From: Providencia rettgeri
Lineage (GTDB): Bacteria; Pseudomonadota; Gammaproteobacteria; Enterobacterales; Enterobacteriaceae
Length of the DNA: 64,000 bases
Assembly: GCF_041075285.1 (NCBI RefSeq)
Contig: NZ_CP163512.1
Coordinates: forward strand, 1,798,001 to 1,862,000
Direction: 5' to 3'
This document shows positions 19,583 to 29,206 of the stretch, piece after piece. Within the stretch, counting starts at the first letter, position 1; every line of letters starts with the position of its first letter. The position numbers and the translations under genes were made by a program. The notes under the pieces are model-generated. The model was not told where the DNA came from. It did no database searches and saw only the letters and a list, made by a program, of their open reading frames with translations.

Positions 19583-20740
19583 TTATTTAATGCCGCATAA
19601 CTCTCGGTCATCTTTGTTTATTGTTGTGTAAAATTTAGCCTCTTTCTTGAACCAATAACAATATTCTTTATTATTTTTATCTTCGCGTGCCTTATCGATC
19701 ATTTCACGTATTGCCTCACGATTTCCACTTTCAGCTACATCTTTAAAAAGTGCGTATGCCTTAGCATTATCTATCGGTAAATAACTACCTGATTTATATA
19801 ATTTTGCTAAGCTAAACTTAGCTTCAACATCTTTTCTTTTTAGCAATGTATTGATTTGTGATTTTGGATTATTCTCACCATAAATTTTACATTCCCCACC
19901 TTTCCTGTTAATTATCGCACCATTAGGCGGTAATAACTCCTCATCACTAGAACTAAAGTAAATAGTTCCATCAGGGTACGTTATAGTACAGCTATACCGA
20001 TCCCGTGACGTTGAGTCTTGATAATGGGTTGATTGAAATAATATATTTTTTGGTGTAATTATGGGTGAGTTTAATTTTATTAAAATATTCTGAGGCTGAT
20101 TTATATTGACTGTTTCTCCACTATGATTGGTGTAGTTCAAGCCCACTCCTACTGAACTCACCTCCTTATATAATGCCTGCTTCTTTTTCTCTACCATGCC
20201 TGAATCATCATTTGTCACATCTATAATATAGAGTTCTGGGGTAATACTATATGATTCCTCTACCGGCTGTTTACTGGCTAAATAGAAAACAACTTTATAT
20301 TCGATAGGGTTTTGTTGTTTCCCATCCGAAAAATACCCATAATAAGTATATGTGCTTTTCACTTTCTCTAATTTCCATTCGCACTTATTATCAATTGTTA
20401 GAGGTAGCACTGTTTTTATTTTTTGCTCATCATTGGATGCTAAATATATTTTTTCATCGAATCCTCGATGGTATCTTTCTTTAAAAGTAGGATTGGTAAA
20501 GTCTCCTGAGGGAAAAACCAATTCAGTATCGCTACAGTGTGATGAAGAATAACGTGCATCAAACTCTAGTTGTGTATTCTTAGGAATATCAACTTCAAAT
20601 ATTATTGATTGGTTCTTACTTATAAACTTAGAATTGTCAAATGCTTTAATTGGCTTGTAGAGGGAAGGTGATATTGAACATGCAGACAAAAACAATAAAG
20701 GAGTAAGCAAAACACATTGGGTATATTTTAATATTTTCAT
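19583..20740 (-). CDS. Putative outer-membrane lipoprotein with a Sel1-like repeat
   Basis: The 385-residue product has a lipoprotein signal ending in the lipobox LSAC (C21). The central part (about 40-280) looks like beta-rich extracytoplasmic sequence that I cannot assign. At the C-terminus, about residues 300-345, one Sel1-like unit is visible (AKFSLAKLYKSGSYLPIDNA then AYALFKDVAESGNREA), a fold used for protein binding. Cysteines near the ends could pair. The ribosome site is weak. It lies at the junction between the sap and gst map segments and has no E. coli counterpart here, so it is probably accessory. Confidence 0.7.
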   Translation of the reverse strand: MKILKYTQCVLLTPLLFLSACSISPSLYKPIKAFDNSKFISKNQSIIFEVDIPKNTQLEFDARYSSSHCSDTELVFPSGDFTNPTFKERYHRGFDEKIYLASNDEQKIKTVLPLTIDNKCEWKLEKVKSTYTYYGYFSDGKQQNPIEYKVVFYLASKQPVEESYSITPELYIIDVTNDDSGMVEKKKQALYKEVSSVGVGLNYTNHSGETVNINQPQNILIKLNSPIITPKNILFQSTHYQDSTSRDRYSCTITYPDGTIYFSSSDEELLPPNGAIINRKGGECKIYGENNPKSQINTLLKRKDVEAKFSLAKLYKSGSYLPIDNAKAYALFKDVAESGNREAIREMIDKAREDKNNKEYCYWFKKEAKFYTTINKDDRELCGIK

Positions 20741-20785
20741 TTAACGCCAGTTTAAGTTAAGTATCAATATACTGAATATATCAAC

Positions 20786-20920
20786 CTAACTAACTTTAGG
20801 AAACTTATTTTCCATTCGATGTTTAACACTGTTATACCAATTGCGAATTGTGCCGCGCTCAAAAGAAAATGGCACTCTCGCCTTACCTAAAATGGCTTTC
20901 ATTCGCATAAAAGCCGACAT
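20786..20920 (-). CDS. Possible 44-residue basic protein after the DUF817 gene
   Basis: A short reading frame (MSAFMRMKAILGKARVPFSF to KHRMENKFPKVS) begins 24 bases after the stop of the DUF817 gene on the same strand. It is strongly basic and has no membrane segment. There is no convincing ribosome site, and the frame stays open upstream to inside the DUF817 gene. It may be the worn C-terminal end of a longer protein rather than a live gene. I do not recognise it. Confidence 0.25.
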   Translation of the reverse strand: MSAFMRMKAILGKARVPFSFERGTIRNWYNSVKHRMENKFPKVS

Positions 20921-20943
20921 CAAAGATCCCCATACCCGTAATA

Positions 20944-21810
20944 TTAACGAGCGACAATAACGTTCGCCTTAATATGTTTAAGGTGAACGATAATCGTGAA
21001 GGTGACGATCACTAATAAAGACCAGGCCCCCCATTTCCCCGCATGTACCATTGACCAAGCGCCAATTTGGTTGGGGTATTGCCAAACCCCAAAAAACGTC
21101 CCCATATTTTCTGCGAGCCAGATAAAAAAACCAATTAACATAAACGCAAGTAAAAGTGGCATTTTGCGCTCTTTATCCAGTGGTGTATAAAACACCACAC
21201 TGCGCGCATACAAACCAAAAATAAAAGCCGTTAAGTACCAGCGATAATCATCAATATAATGGTGACTAAAAAAGTTAATATAAATTGCTAACGCTACACA
21301 GGTTGCCATCCAATAAGGGGGATAGTGTTCGATTCTAACCTTAAAAAAACGCCATGATTGAATCAGATAGCTTCCTACTGCGGCGTACATAAAGCCAGTA
21401 AAAAGTGGAACCCCCCAGAGTTTAGTAAAAGCCTCGTCTGGATATTGCCACGAGCTAATCGTCGCTGACGTCTTAAATAACTCCATCATAAAGCCGACTA
21501 AATGGAAGAGACAAATCGCTTTTAGTTCATCCAACGTCTCCAATTTTGACCATACTAATATGACCTGAAATGTGACAGCAAAAATGAGTAAAGCATCATA
21601 ACGAGGTAACCCTAAGATACCTTGTGTGGGAATTAAGAACAGGGTTAAAAAGAAAAAGCCGGCGAATAAGCAAGAGCGTGCATTAATCACACCAAAAAAC
21701 CAAAACTCTAAAATAAAGCGCTTAATACCGTGGCTATTATTGGGTGTGTGTGCCATCAGTTTTTGATCTAGCTGCCCTAAAAAATTGAGTTTATGACTCA
21801 CCCTTCCCAT
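20944..21810 (-). CDS. DUF817 family integral membrane protein
   Basis: The 288-residue protein has about eight hydrophobic segments, for example SCLFAGFFFLTLFLIPTQGI, ALLIFAVTFQVILVW and LLAFMLIGFFIWLAENMGTFF. Conserved polar motifs between them, SSWQYPDEAFTKLWGVPLFTG and GVWQYPNQIGAWSMVHAGKW, are what I associate with DUF817. The function is unknown. It is divergent from gstA, with a perfect 22-bp palindrome in the shared promoter region. E. coli K-12 has no counterpart at this position. Confidence 0.8.
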   Translation of the reverse strand: MGRVSHKLNFLGQLDQKLMAHTPNNSHGIKRFILEFWFFGVINARSCLFAGFFFLTLFLIPTQGILGLPRYDALLIFAVTFQVILVWSKLETLDELKAICLFHLVGFMMELFKTSATISSWQYPDEAFTKLWGVPLFTGFMYAAVGSYLIQSWRFFKVRIEHYPPYWMATCVALAIYINFFSHHYIDDYRWYLTAFIFGLYARSVVFYTPLDKERKMPLLLAFMLIGFFIWLAENMGTFFGVWQYPNQIGAWSMVHAGKWGAWSLLVIVTFTIIVHLKHIKANVIVAR

Positions 21811-21935
21811 TTACTCACTCACTTATTATTTAAATTGATTATTGGTTTTTATGCTTTAGTCCGCGGAGCATTTTATCAAATCCGTTTGTGATCCAATAAG
21901 GCAACTGTCTTAAATCTGTATGGTTTCCATTTTCA

Positions 21936-21957
21936 GTGTAAATGTCTAAATTTACAC
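21936..21957. promoter_or_regulatory. Perfect 8-6-8 palindrome between the DUF817 gene and gstA
   Basis: GTGTAAAT and ATTTACAC flank six bases (GTCTAA). The site lies in the divergent region about 125 bases from the DUF817 gene start and 155 from gstA. Its form is that of an operator for a dimeric repressor. The half-site spacing does not fit the TyrR box. Confidence 0.5.
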
Positions 21958-22113
21958 CATGCGGTATTATTCTCTCCCTTTTTCATTTAAATTCACTTTT
22001 TATCGTGCAACTCGCACCCATTGGCAATTTACTAACAAAAAGTAGTGATATACTTAACAAGAGAAGTATTTATTTGCTCGCTGTTGCCCATTTTATAACT
22101 TAGGAGTTCTATG

Positions 22114-22719
22114 ATGAAATTGTATTACGCTCCCGGTGCTTGTTCTCTTTCTCCGCATATTATTTTACGTGAAACTGGGTTGGATTTTTCGATTGAACGC
22201 GTGAATATCAAAGAGAAAAAAACTGAGAAAGGCGAAGACTTTTTAGCAATAAATCCGAAAGGCCAAGTACCAACTTTAGTGTTAGATAATGGAGAGCAAC
22301 TTACTGAAGGTGCTGTTATTGTTCAGTATCTTGCAGACCAAAAACCCGATAGAAACCTGATTGCGCTTGCGGGTTCAATGAAACGCTACCACCAAATGGA
22401 AGCGTTAAATTTTATTTCGACAGAGCTTCATAAAAATTTCTCACCTTTATTTACCCCTGGAACGCCTGAAGATTATAAAGAAACAGTTCGTCATACATTA
22501 TTGAGTAAGTTCAAATACGTTGACTCCGTATTAGCAAAACATGCGTTCTTTGCTGGTGATAGCTTTAGCGTAGCTGATGCCTATTTATTTACCGTAACTG
22601 GCTGGGCAAAACATGTTGGTTTAGATTTATCAAGCTTAACGCATTTACAAGACTACCTTGCTAAGATAGCAAAACGTCCGACTGTCCAAGAGGCATTAAA
22701 AGCGGAAGGTTTAATCTAA
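22114..22719 (+). CDS. gstA: Beta-class glutathione S-transferase
   Basis: This cytosolic enzyme conjugates or binds glutathione in detoxification. The 201 residues comprise an N-terminal thioredoxin-like domain with the beta-class cysteine C10 ([16 protein letters not shown]) and the cis-proline motif [10 protein letters not shown] helical C-terminal domain contains [15 protein letters not shown]. Two ATG codons are adjacent; the second (22114) lies seven bases from AGGAG and gives C10, as in E. coli GstA. It is followed by the hairpin that hosts repeat family A copy 2, and by pdxY on the other strand, the E. coli order. Confidence 0.94.
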   Translation: MKLYYAPGACSLSPHIILRETGLDFSIERVNIKEKKTEKGEDFLAINPKGQVPTLVLDNGEQLTEGAVIVQYLADQKPDRNLIALAGSMKRYHQMEALNFISTELHKNFSPLFTPGTPEDYKETVRHTLLSKFKYVDSVLAKHAFFAGDSFSVADAYLFTVTGWAKHVGLDLSSLTHLQDYLAKIAKRPTVQEALKAEGLI

Positions 22720-22731
22720 AATTTCAATAAT

Positions 22732-22917
22732 AACGCCCTAAATTTAGGGCGTTGAGATTGTTGACAAAGTGGGAGAAAAGCGTAGTTTTTCCCACTTAGT
22801 GTTATTAGGCGAAAACCAATCAATTGATTTTTCAGGCTTATTTTCAAAACCTATTCAACCTGCCGCCAAACATGTTATGCTTGTCAGCAGTCTGATGTGC
22901 CCTAAGTTTAGGCCGCT
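22732..22917 (+). repeat. Repeat family A copy 2, inserted in the gstA terminator hairpin
   Basis: The element (22754-22895, 142 bp) is flanked at left by a perfect 22-bp palindrome (half AACGCCCTAAA, 22732-22753). At right lies a worn copy of the same palindrome (22896-22917, 16 of 22 bases matching). The element keeps TTGTTGACAAAGTGGG at its left end and TTGTCAGCAGTCTGA at its right, and most of the body of copy 1, with scattered substitutions that damage two of the internal hairpins. This is the oldest-looking of the three full-length copies. Confidence 0.8.
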
Positions 22918-22939
22918 ACGGCTATTTAAGACAGATCAA

Positions 22940-23803
22940 TCAGTCTACTTGAGTAGCGCAGAACTTATGTTGTGGATTAACCATTTTGTCTTGAGCTGCA
23001 ACCAATTGTAGTTCGTACTCACCCATTTCTTTTGTTTTAATCATCACTTCATATACCGCAGCAGCAACATGTTCTAGTCCTTTATCTAAAGGTTCCCCTT
23101 TTAATAAATTCACTAACATTAAACCACTCGTCAAGTCTCCTACCCCCACTGGTTGTTTTTCACCAAAATCAACTAATGGACGGCTAACATGCCAGCTATG
23201 CTCCGCAGTAACCAAGATCATCTCAAAGCGGTCAGCTCGATAAGCCGCACGGCTAAGATGCTTCACGAGAACAATTTTCGGCCCCTTGTGACAAAGCTCT
23301 CTAGCCGCATCAATAGCTTCTTCCACTGTGTTGATTGTTCTATCTGCAAGTGTTTCTAATTCAAGGAGGTTGGGGGCAATGACATCACTTGCGGCTAACG
23401 CCCTTTCACACAAGAACTCAGCAACACCTGGTGCAACAATACAACCTTTTTCAGGATGTCCCATAACTGGATCACAAAAATATAGAGCTTGTGGGTTTGC
23501 TACTTTAATTTTTTTCACAATCGCAAGTATATCGTCGCCCTGCTCCGCTGAGCCAATATAGCCACTTAACACAGCATCACATATTTCAAGTTTATGTATC
23601 TTAGCCAAGCCTTCAACAATATCTGTTAAGTGCTGAGCGGGGAACACACTCCCTGTCCATTGTGGGTATTGTGTATGATTAGAAAATTGTACGGTATTGA
23701 GTGGCCACACATCTACGCCCATGCGGCACATAGGGAATGCAGCAGCACTGTTTCCTGCATGGCCGAAAACAACATGGGATTGAATTGATAATACGCTTTT
23801 CAT
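22940..23803 (-). CDS. pdxY: Pyridoxal kinase PdxY
   Basis: PdxY is a ribokinase-superfamily kinase that phosphorylates pyridoxal in the vitamin B6 salvage pathway. The 287 residues begin [20 protein letters not shown], the substrate-binding motif, and carry the anion-hole/catalytic segment [11 protein letters not shown] near residue 225. E. coli PdxY also has 287 residues. The gene belongs to the gstA-pdxY-tyrS-pdxH cluster; pdxH, 1.7 kb upstream, makes the active cofactor form in the same salvage route. The ribosome site is weak. Confidence 0.96.
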   Translation of the reverse strand: MKSVLSIQSHVVFGHAGNSAAAFPMCRMGVDVWPLNTVQFSNHTQYPQWTGSVFPAQHLTDIVEGLAKIHKLEICDAVLSGYIGSAEQGDDILAIVKKIKVANPQALYFCDPVMGHPEKGCIVAPGVAEFLCERALAASDVIAPNLLELETLADRTINTVEEAIDAARELCHKGPKIVLVKHLSRAAYRADRFEMILVTAEHSWHVSRPLVDFGEKQPVGVGDLTSGLMLVNLLKGEPLDKGLEHVAAAVYEVMIKTKEMGEYELQLVAAQDKMVNPQHKFCATQVD

Positions 23804-23870
23804 TAAGAACCCGGGTATTGTTATATCGAATGAAGGGAAATCAGTGATCAGCCGTTGCTAATATGAATAT

Positions 23871-23979
23871 GCTCCAAATAATTCTAGTTGCAGGCAGGTG
23901 ACAGCACGGTGAGTCCAGTTAAACATACATAAGTATGTCAAGTGCAATCAACATCCATGCAACTTGAAGTATAACGAGC
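23871..23979. repeat. MITE-like 109-bp element between tyrS and pdxY
   Basis: The ends form 22-base inverted repeats with 17 matches: GCTCCAAATAATTCTAGTTG at left, against GCTCGTTATACTTCAAGTTG when the right end is reverse-complemented. The interior contains a small palindrome (ACATACATAAGTATGT). There is no ORF. Sequences ending TATACTTCAAGTTGCA are familiar to me from intergenic repeats in Yersinia, Serratia and Photorhabdus, but I cannot verify identity here. Confidence 0.7.
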
Positions 23980-23981
23980 AT

Positions 23982-24003
23982 AGCCCGGAAAACACTCCGG
24001 GCT
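23982..24003 (-). terminator. tyrS terminator hairpin without its T run
   Basis: AGCCCGGA and TCCGGGCT form a perfect 8-bp GC-rich stem 23 bases after the tyrS stop on the minus strand. The T run expected next is missing; instead the MITE-like element begins two bases away. Confidence 0.6.
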
Positions 24004-24026
24004 GATATTACCAAGGTTAGTCAGAG

Positions 24027-25301
24027 CTATTTCCAATTAATTAAGCAGTCGTTTTTCTTACCACGACGGATCAAGGTGTAACGCCCAAACAAGCGATCTG
24101 CATCGGTAAAGACATACATTGGCTCAGTTTGTTTTTGACCATTGATAGAAACCGCGTTAGAGCTAATCGCTGTTCTTGCTTGCCCACGTGATGGTGTTAA
24201 CTCTGAATCAACTAAAGCTTGTTGCAAGTCAGCACCGTCTTCTAAAGTGATACATGGCATACCATCTTGGGCTAATTGTTCAAAGTCTGCTTCTGTTAAA
24301 TCTGAAACAGCCCCTGAGAATAAACTTTCCGTAATACGTTTCGCTGCCGCTAAGCCCGCTTCACCGTGAACTAATTTAGTCACTTGCTCCGCTAAAACAT
24401 ATTGTGCGCGTGGTGCTTTACCGCTGTTTTTATCTTCTTCTTCCAACGCATTAATTTCGTCTAGCTCCATAAAGGTGAAGAATTTTAGGAAGCGATAAAC
24501 GTCTGCATCCGCCGTATTAATCCAGAATTGGTAGAATTTGTATTGGCTGGTTTTATGCGGATCTAACCAAACTGCACCGCCTTCAGTTTTACCGAATTTC
24601 GTACCATCAGCTTTAGTGATTAATGGCACAGTCAACCCAAATACTTGGTTCTGATGAAGACGACGTGTTAAATCGATACCTGAAGTGATATTACCCCATT
24701 GGTCAGAGCCACCAATTTGTAGTTCTACCCCCATCTCTTTATTCATGTTGGCGAAGTCATAACCTTGTAAGAGGTTATAAGCAAACTCAGTAAAAGAGAT
24801 ACCAACATCATCACGGTTAAGGCGTTGTTTGACTGACTCGCGGTTAATCATTTGGTTAACAGAGAAATGTTTACCAATATCACGTAAAAATGTCAGCACA
24901 TCCATTTTGCCAAACCAATCATAGTTATTAGCAAGACGCGCACTGTTTTCACCACAATCAAAGCTTAAAAATGGCGAAACTTGATTACGGATTTTCTCTA
25001 CCCACTCTTGAACGGTTTCTGCGGTATTTAATTTACGTTCAGTAGCTTTAAAGCTCGGATCACCAATAAGGCCCGTTGCGCCACCTACCAACGCCACAGG
25101 CTTATGCCCGGCTAGTTGGAATCGTTTTAAACACAGCAAGGGAACCAGATGTCCCAAATGCAAGCTGTCAGCGGTAGGATCGAAGCCACAATAGAGAGAG
25201 ATAGGGCCCTGCGCCAGTCTCTCTGCTAACGCATCCTCATCCGTTACCTGGGCAACGAGGCCCCGCTCTTGCAATTGTTTAATCAGGTTATTGCTAGACA
25301 T
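24027..25301 (-). CDS. tyrS: Tyrosyl-tRNA synthetase
   Basis: TyrS is a class I aminoacyl-tRNA synthetase that charges tRNA-Tyr. The 424 residues carry the HIGH signature as HLGHL (about residue 45), the specificity segment [13 protein letters not shown] with GGSDQWGN, the KMSKS signature as KFGKT, and a C-terminal S4 RNA-binding domain. The ATG at 25301 ([15 protein letters not shown]) has GGAG seven bases upstream and matches the family N-terminus. The in-frame ATG at 25313 is not needed. Length equals E. coli TyrS. Confidence 0.97.
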   Translation of the reverse strand: MSSNNLIKQLQERGLVAQVTDEDALAERLAQGPISLYCGFDPTADSLHLGHLVPLLCLKRFQLAGHKPVALVGGATGLIGDPSFKATERKLNTAETVQEWVEKIRNQVSPFLSFDCGENSARLANNYDWFGKMDVLTFLRDIGKHFSVNQMINRESVKQRLNRDDVGISFTEFAYNLLQGYDFANMNKEMGVELQIGGSDQWGNITSGIDLTRRLHQNQVFGLTVPLITKADGTKFGKTEGGAVWLDPHKTSQYKFYQFWINTADADVYRFLKFFTFMELDEINALEEEDKNSGKAPRAQYVLAEQVTKLVHGEAGLAAAKRITESLFSGAVSDLTEADFEQLAQDGMPCITLEDGADLQQALVDSELTPSRGQARTAISSNAVSINGQKQTEPMYVFTDADRLFGRYTLIRRGKKNDCLINWK

Positions 25302-25462
25302 CAATGACTCCATCTGTTGTATTTTGTCTATCTATTTTGGTTTGAATGACCAACGCGTTTTTGATTCGCATCCCAAACTTGTCAGTACAATTTGTCAATT
25401 TTCTTAAATGAGTCTATAGCATAAAGCGCATATCAATTAAGTGCCAGCTAAAAAACATGATC

Positions 25463-26116
25463 CTAAGGGGCTAATCTATCAATTTTCCAGCCATCGCCTT
25501 CTCGCTGGTATAAAAAACGGTCGTGTAAGCGGTGTGCACCACCTTGCCAAAATTCGACACTATCAAATACCACACGAAAGCCTCCCCAAAAACTCGGTAA
25601 AGGGACTTCACCATTTTTAAATTTTTGTTTTAATTCTAAAAATTTACCTTCTAAGATACCTCTGGCCGATATTTTAGATGATTGTGCGGATGCCCAAGCA
25701 GCAATTTGGCTATCTTTAGGCCGACTGTGGAAATATTTGACTACCTCAATTGGGTTTAAACGTTCAGCAACCCCAGTAAAATTAACTTGGCGTTCAAGGG
25801 GATACCATGGGAAATGCAAACTAATTTTGTTGTTTTTTGCAAGGTGTTGAGCTTTGCGGCTACCCATATTGGTATAAAATACCAAGCCATTGTCATCAAA
25901 ATGCTTTAACAGCACGATACGCTGATACGGTTGCCCAGTCTCATCCACCGTCGCCACTGACATTGCCGTTGGGTCACTTAATCGAGCTTCACAGGCTTGT
26001 TTCATCCATAATTCAAACAGCGTTAGTGGATTAGGGGTTAAATCATGGCGTCGTAACCCACCTTTTGTGTACTCACGACGAACAGATGCGAGATCGAGTT
26101 CACTTATCTCATTCAT
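25463..26116 (-). CDS. pdxH: Pyridoxamine 5'-phosphate oxidase
   Basis: PdxH is a homodimeric FMN enzyme that oxidises pyridoxine or pyridoxamine phosphate to pyridoxal 5'-phosphate. The 217 residues show [14 protein letters not shown], the FMN-binding [12 protein letters not shown] and [10 protein letters not shown], and the conserved C-terminus [23 protein letters not shown]. The start at 26116 has GGAAAT just before it. An upstream ATG in the same frame overlaps anmK and is less likely. It follows anmK by about 20 bases, so the two are probably co-transcribed. The mliC gene that lies between them in E. coli is absent. Confidence 0.96.
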   Translation of the reverse strand: MNEISELDLASVRREYTKGGLRRHDLTPNPLTLFELWMKQACEARLSDPTAMSVATVDETGQPYQRIVLLKHFDDNGLVFYTNMGSRKAQHLAKNNKISLHFPWYPLERQVNFTGVAERLNPIEVVKYFHSRPKDSQIAAWASAQSSKISARGILEGKFLELKQKFKNGEVPLPSFWGGFRVVFDSVEFWQGGAHRLHDRFLYQREGDGWKIDRLAP

Positions 26117-26135
26117 GTTATTTCCTTTGATAGGG

Positions 26136-27260
26136 TTACTTTTTATCATTATTTTTAGGGTACACTGCGCCTAATACTGTTTCCCTTGTTGCTCCTGTCA
26201 CAGAGGCAAGGTTACCCGTTAGACCTGCAACTGTACGCGCAGCCAGCCAAGCGAATGCTAATGCTTCCATATCATCACCACTTAGGCCAAATTTATCACT
26301 GGTAGCGACTTCAATACCCGGTAGTAAAGCCGCTAACCGTTGCATTAAAAATGCATTTTGAGCGCCACCGCCACACACAATTAAACGCTCACTCCCTCCA
26401 CATAATAAAACTTGTTCAGCAATAGACGCAGCCGTTAATTCACACAATGTCGCTTGGACATCTTGGGGTGAAATATGAGGAAAGTGGGCTAAATGCTGAT
26501 CTAACCATTGTGCATTAAAATATTCACGCCCAGTACTTTTCGGTGCTGAGCGCTTGAAATACGGATCATTCATCATGGATTTGAGTAATGTTTTATCGAC
26601 ACAACCGCGACTGGCCCACGCACCATCTTGATCAAACGCTTTTTGCTGATGACGCCAAATCCAAGTATCCATCAGCATATTACCAGGCCCCGTGTCATAT
26701 CCTTTTACATAGGCCCCTGGAAATAACGCAGTAATATTCGCAATTCCACCAATATTTAAAACAATGCGTTTTTCAGTCGGGTGACCTAAAACAGCTAGGT
26801 GAAAGGCTGGCACCAATGGTGCTCCCTGCCCACCATAAGCCATATCTCGACGCCTAAAGTCCCCCACTGTCGTGATCCCTGTTAACGCTGCAATACGGTT
26901 ATTATCGCCAAGTTGCATGGTAAATGGCTGCTCTGAATCTGGTTCATGCCAAACAGTTTGACCATGACACCCTATTGCAATGATATCTGCCGCAACTAAC
27001 CCGGCTTTCGCTAACAATTGGTTAATCGCGTCTGCATAAAGTGAACCTAATTCACGATCTATTTTACCAATTTCAGATAATGTGGTTTCCTGCCCTTGGC
27101 AAATATTTAAAATTCTTTTTTTCAATTCAATTGGAAATGCGACACTCAAATTAGATTGCTCTGCGACAAACTTATCGCTAATTGCAGCGAGAACCACATC
27201 AATCCCATCTAGACTGGTACCTGACATAACCCCTATGTAACGACCTGACTTAATCATCAT
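26136..27260 (-). CDS. anmK: Anhydro-N-acetylmuramic acid kinase
   Basis: AnmK cleaves and phosphorylates 1,6-anhydro-MurNAc to MurNAc-6-phosphate in peptidoglycan recycling. The 374 residues carry the ATP-binding motif [14 protein letters not shown] at the N-terminus, [20 protein letters not shown] and the C-terminal [18 protein letters not shown] precedes the ATG pair at 27260/27257. E. coli AnmK has 369 residues. Recycling of murein fits with MppA at the left end of the window, although they are not in one operon. Confidence 0.96.
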   Translation of the reverse strand: MMIKSGRYIGVMSGTSLDGIDVVLAAISDKFVAEQSNLSVAFPIELKKRILNICQGQETTLSEIGKIDRELGSLYADAINQLLAKAGLVAADIIAIGCHGQTVWHEPDSEQPFTMQLGDNNRIAALTGITTVGDFRRRDMAYGGQGAPLVPAFHLAVLGHPTEKRIVLNIGGIANITALFPGAYVKGYDTGPGNMLMDTWIWRHQQKAFDQDGAWASRGCVDKTLLKSMMNDPYFKRSAPKSTGREYFNAQWLDQHLAHFPHISPQDVQATLCELTAASIAEQVLLCGGSERLIVCGGGAQNAFLMQRLAALLPGIEVATSDKFGLSGDDMEALAFAWLAARTVAGLTGNLASVTGATRETVLGAVYPKNNDKK

Positions 27261-27642
27261 TCTTGTTCCTTCAGAGTGCACATTCGCTTTCAATTTCAGT
27301 TATAAAGATTGTGCTTTGATGGAGAATTTTGTCAACAATTCGATGTCATTTCTCGGGCTGCTTCGCAGGAATAATAAATATTTCTTTTTAGAGCAAAAAT
27401 TTCTTTACAACCTAAATAAAAATGGCGTTTTTTAATATATCGATTTAAAATTCTAAATATAATGTTTCGCAAGAAAATTATCAGCTAAACATAAAAAATG
27501 TTTTCTTTTTAAGCTGGCACGAGCGATCGCATTTTAGCTATCAATGCGAAACGAGGTTCATAAAATGACGGCGAAAGGGATATATTTAACAAAGCGTGCC
27601 CTACCCGATGAAATGTTGCTAAATTTGAGATATTTTACCTAG

Positions 27643-27677
27643 TGTTTACGCTCTATTTAAATCAGAATCGGTAATCT
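27643..27677 (+). promoter_or_regulatory. PhoP-type promoter of slyB
   Basis: TGTTTA (27643-27648), five bases, then TATTTA (27654-27659) form a direct repeat matching the PhoP box (T/G)GTTTA-N5-(T/G)GTTTA at 11 of 12 positions. TAATCT at 27672-27677 lies 12 bases downstream, the spacing of PhoP-dependent -10 elements. slyB is a PhoP target in E. coli and Salmonella. The rest of the 27261-27642 gap shows nothing else I can support. Confidence 0.72.
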
Positions 27678-27784
27678 AACCATCGCTTTAAATACCATTA
27701 TTTTGATACTTGTTGTGTTTATGGTGAAAACAAATATACGATGCTATGTTAGTGCCACAGACAGCAAATCTCATAGGAGTTATT

Positions 27785-28252
27785 ATGCTTAAGAAAGTTT
27801 TTGTAGGTGTTGTTGCAGTTGCAGCGTTATCAGGCTGTGTCAATACCAGTACACTTTCTGGTGATACTATTTCAGCCAATGACGCGAAACAGGTTCAAAC
27901 TGTGACCTATGGTACTGTTTTGAACGCTCGCCCTGTGACTATTCAAGCTGGTGAAGATGGTAATGTCATCGGTGCAATTGGTGGTGCCGTTCTGGGTGGC
28001 TTATTAGGTAATACCATTGGTGGTGGTTCAGGAAATACCCTTGCTACCGCAGCAGGGGCTATCGCTGGTGGTTTAGCTGGACAGCAAGCTCAGGGGGCTT
28101 TAAATAGGAGCCAAGGTGTTCAATTAGAGATCCGTTTAGACAGCGGTAAAAACATTGTTGTTGTCCAAAAACAAGATCCTAGCACATTTCGTAATGGCCA
28201 ACGCGTCATGATTGCGAATAGCGGAAACACAGTCACAGTATCCCCGCGTTAA
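27785..28252 (+). CDS. slyB: Outer-membrane lipoprotein SlyB
   Basis: SlyB is a PhoPQ-induced lipoprotein (glycine zipper 2TM family) that forms stress-induced nanodomains with outer-membrane proteins. The 155 residues have a lipobox LSGC (C18), and two glycine-zipper helices (GNVIGAIGGAVLGGLLGNTI and AAGAIAGGLAGQQAQ). A conserved C-terminus ends GNTVTVSPR. The ATG at 27785 has AGGAG six bases upstream. Length equals E. coli. It is divergent from anmK and convergent with slyA. Confidence 0.95.
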   Translation: MLKKVFVGVVAVAALSGCVNTSTLSGDTISANDAKQVQTVTYGTVLNARPVTIQAGEDGNVIGAIGGAVLGGLLGNTIGGGSGNTLATAAGAIAGGLAGQQAQGALNRSQGVQLEIRLDSGKNIVVVQKQDPSTFRNGQRVMIANSGNTVTVSPR

Positions 28253-28271
28253 TGCGATTTATTAATGGTTA

Positions 28272-28309
28272 AAGCATGCTCATCGATTTTGTTGTCGGTG
28301 AGCATGCTT
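28272..28309 (+). terminator. slyB 3' hairpin
   Basis: AAGCATGCTCA and TGAGCATGCTT form an 11-bp perfect stem 20 bases after slyB, followed by ATAATTT. It is probably the slyB terminator. Confidence 0.65.
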
Positions 28310-28315
28310 ATAATT

Positions 28316-28771
28316 TGCCATTTACGACGGTTTAACGCTCAATGACATCATTCCCCCTCAACACAGTTTTTATTAAATAACTCATGATATTTACATCAAT
28401 CCTTAGTTTTTATATATAAACCTAGGCATACTGACTTGCTTAATCTATACAGCATGAATATATGTTATTACCTTAATACACATTTTTCCATCCAGAATAC
28501 TATATTAGCGATTAGAGAAATTATTTGTGTATTTCGTAATAAATATTATTAAGATTAATTCTCCCTTAGTACGGTGATAGCACATCAAAGTCACTCCATT
28601 AGTATGCTATATCTACTATTATTTATGATGAGAAAAACAGAATTATCTATCCTTTAGATATTCTACATCTATACTGTTTTCATGCTAATTTAAGCCAATT
28701 ATCATTAATTAAAATAATCACTGCATTGAATAATTACCAATCCATTTATTGGATTTGAAATTATATAAAGC
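28316..28771. other. AT-rich slyB-slyA gap
   Basis: About 455 bases between convergent genes, without a supportable ORF or RNA. Several long runs of A and T occur. No strong slyA terminator is visible beyond a 5-bp AATCC/GGATT stem near 28738. Confidence 0.5.
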
Positions 28772-29206
28772 TCATGAGTCATTCTGTAGACGAATAATAT
28801 TTCTTTCAAGTTTTAATAGAAGTTGAGATAACTGGTCAAGTTCCTCTTGGCTAATGTTACTTAAAATTTCAACCCGTGTATTATTAATCACTTGATCAAC
28901 TGTCTTGATAAATGGTTCAGATTCCTCAGTTAGTTTGATTCTTTTTGCACGTCTATCATTTGCACAAGTGTGCCTTGAAATGAGTTTTTTTTCCTCTAAT
29001 TGGTCTAATGTTCTTACCAATGAAGGTTGCTCAATGCCTATCGCTTTCGCGAGTTGGATCTGCGATTGCTCAGGCGGTAATTGGCTTATATTATGTAGCG
29101 TAACCCAATGAGTTTGCGTTAGTTTTAGTGGTTTTAATCGATGATCAATTAATGCTCTCCACATACGAACTACACGTGATAGTTCTGTCCCTATTTGTGA
29201 TTCCAA
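28772..29206 (-). CDS. slyA: MarR-family transcription regulator SlyA (RovA)
   Basis: SlyA is a winged-helix dimer that counters H-NS silencing and controls virulence and envelope genes; the Yersinia orthologue is RovA. The 144 residues are very close to E. coli SlyA over [32 protein letters not shown] (recognition helix) and [12 protein letters not shown] (wing), with more divergence in the C-terminal dimerisation helix. GGAGG lies close before the ATG. The AT-rich sequence on both sides may itself be an H-NS/SlyA target, as rovA is autoregulated; that is inference. Confidence 0.95.
   Translation of the reverse strand: MESQIGTELSRVVRMWRALIDHRLKPLKLTQTHWVTLHNISQLPPEQSQIQLAKAIGIEQPSLVRTLDQLEEKKLISRHTCANDRRAKRIKLTEESEPFIKTVDQVINNTRVEILSNISQEELDQLSQLLLKLERNIIRLQNDS

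Noticed and set aside
21936..21957. TyrR box before gstA
   Set aside because: The TyrR consensus is TGTAAA-N6-TTTACA; here the spacing between these hexamers is eight.
27515..27530. Sigma54 promoter ahead of slyB
   Set aside because: TGGCACG is present, but the -12 GC is one base out of register and there is no enhancer-binding protein context.
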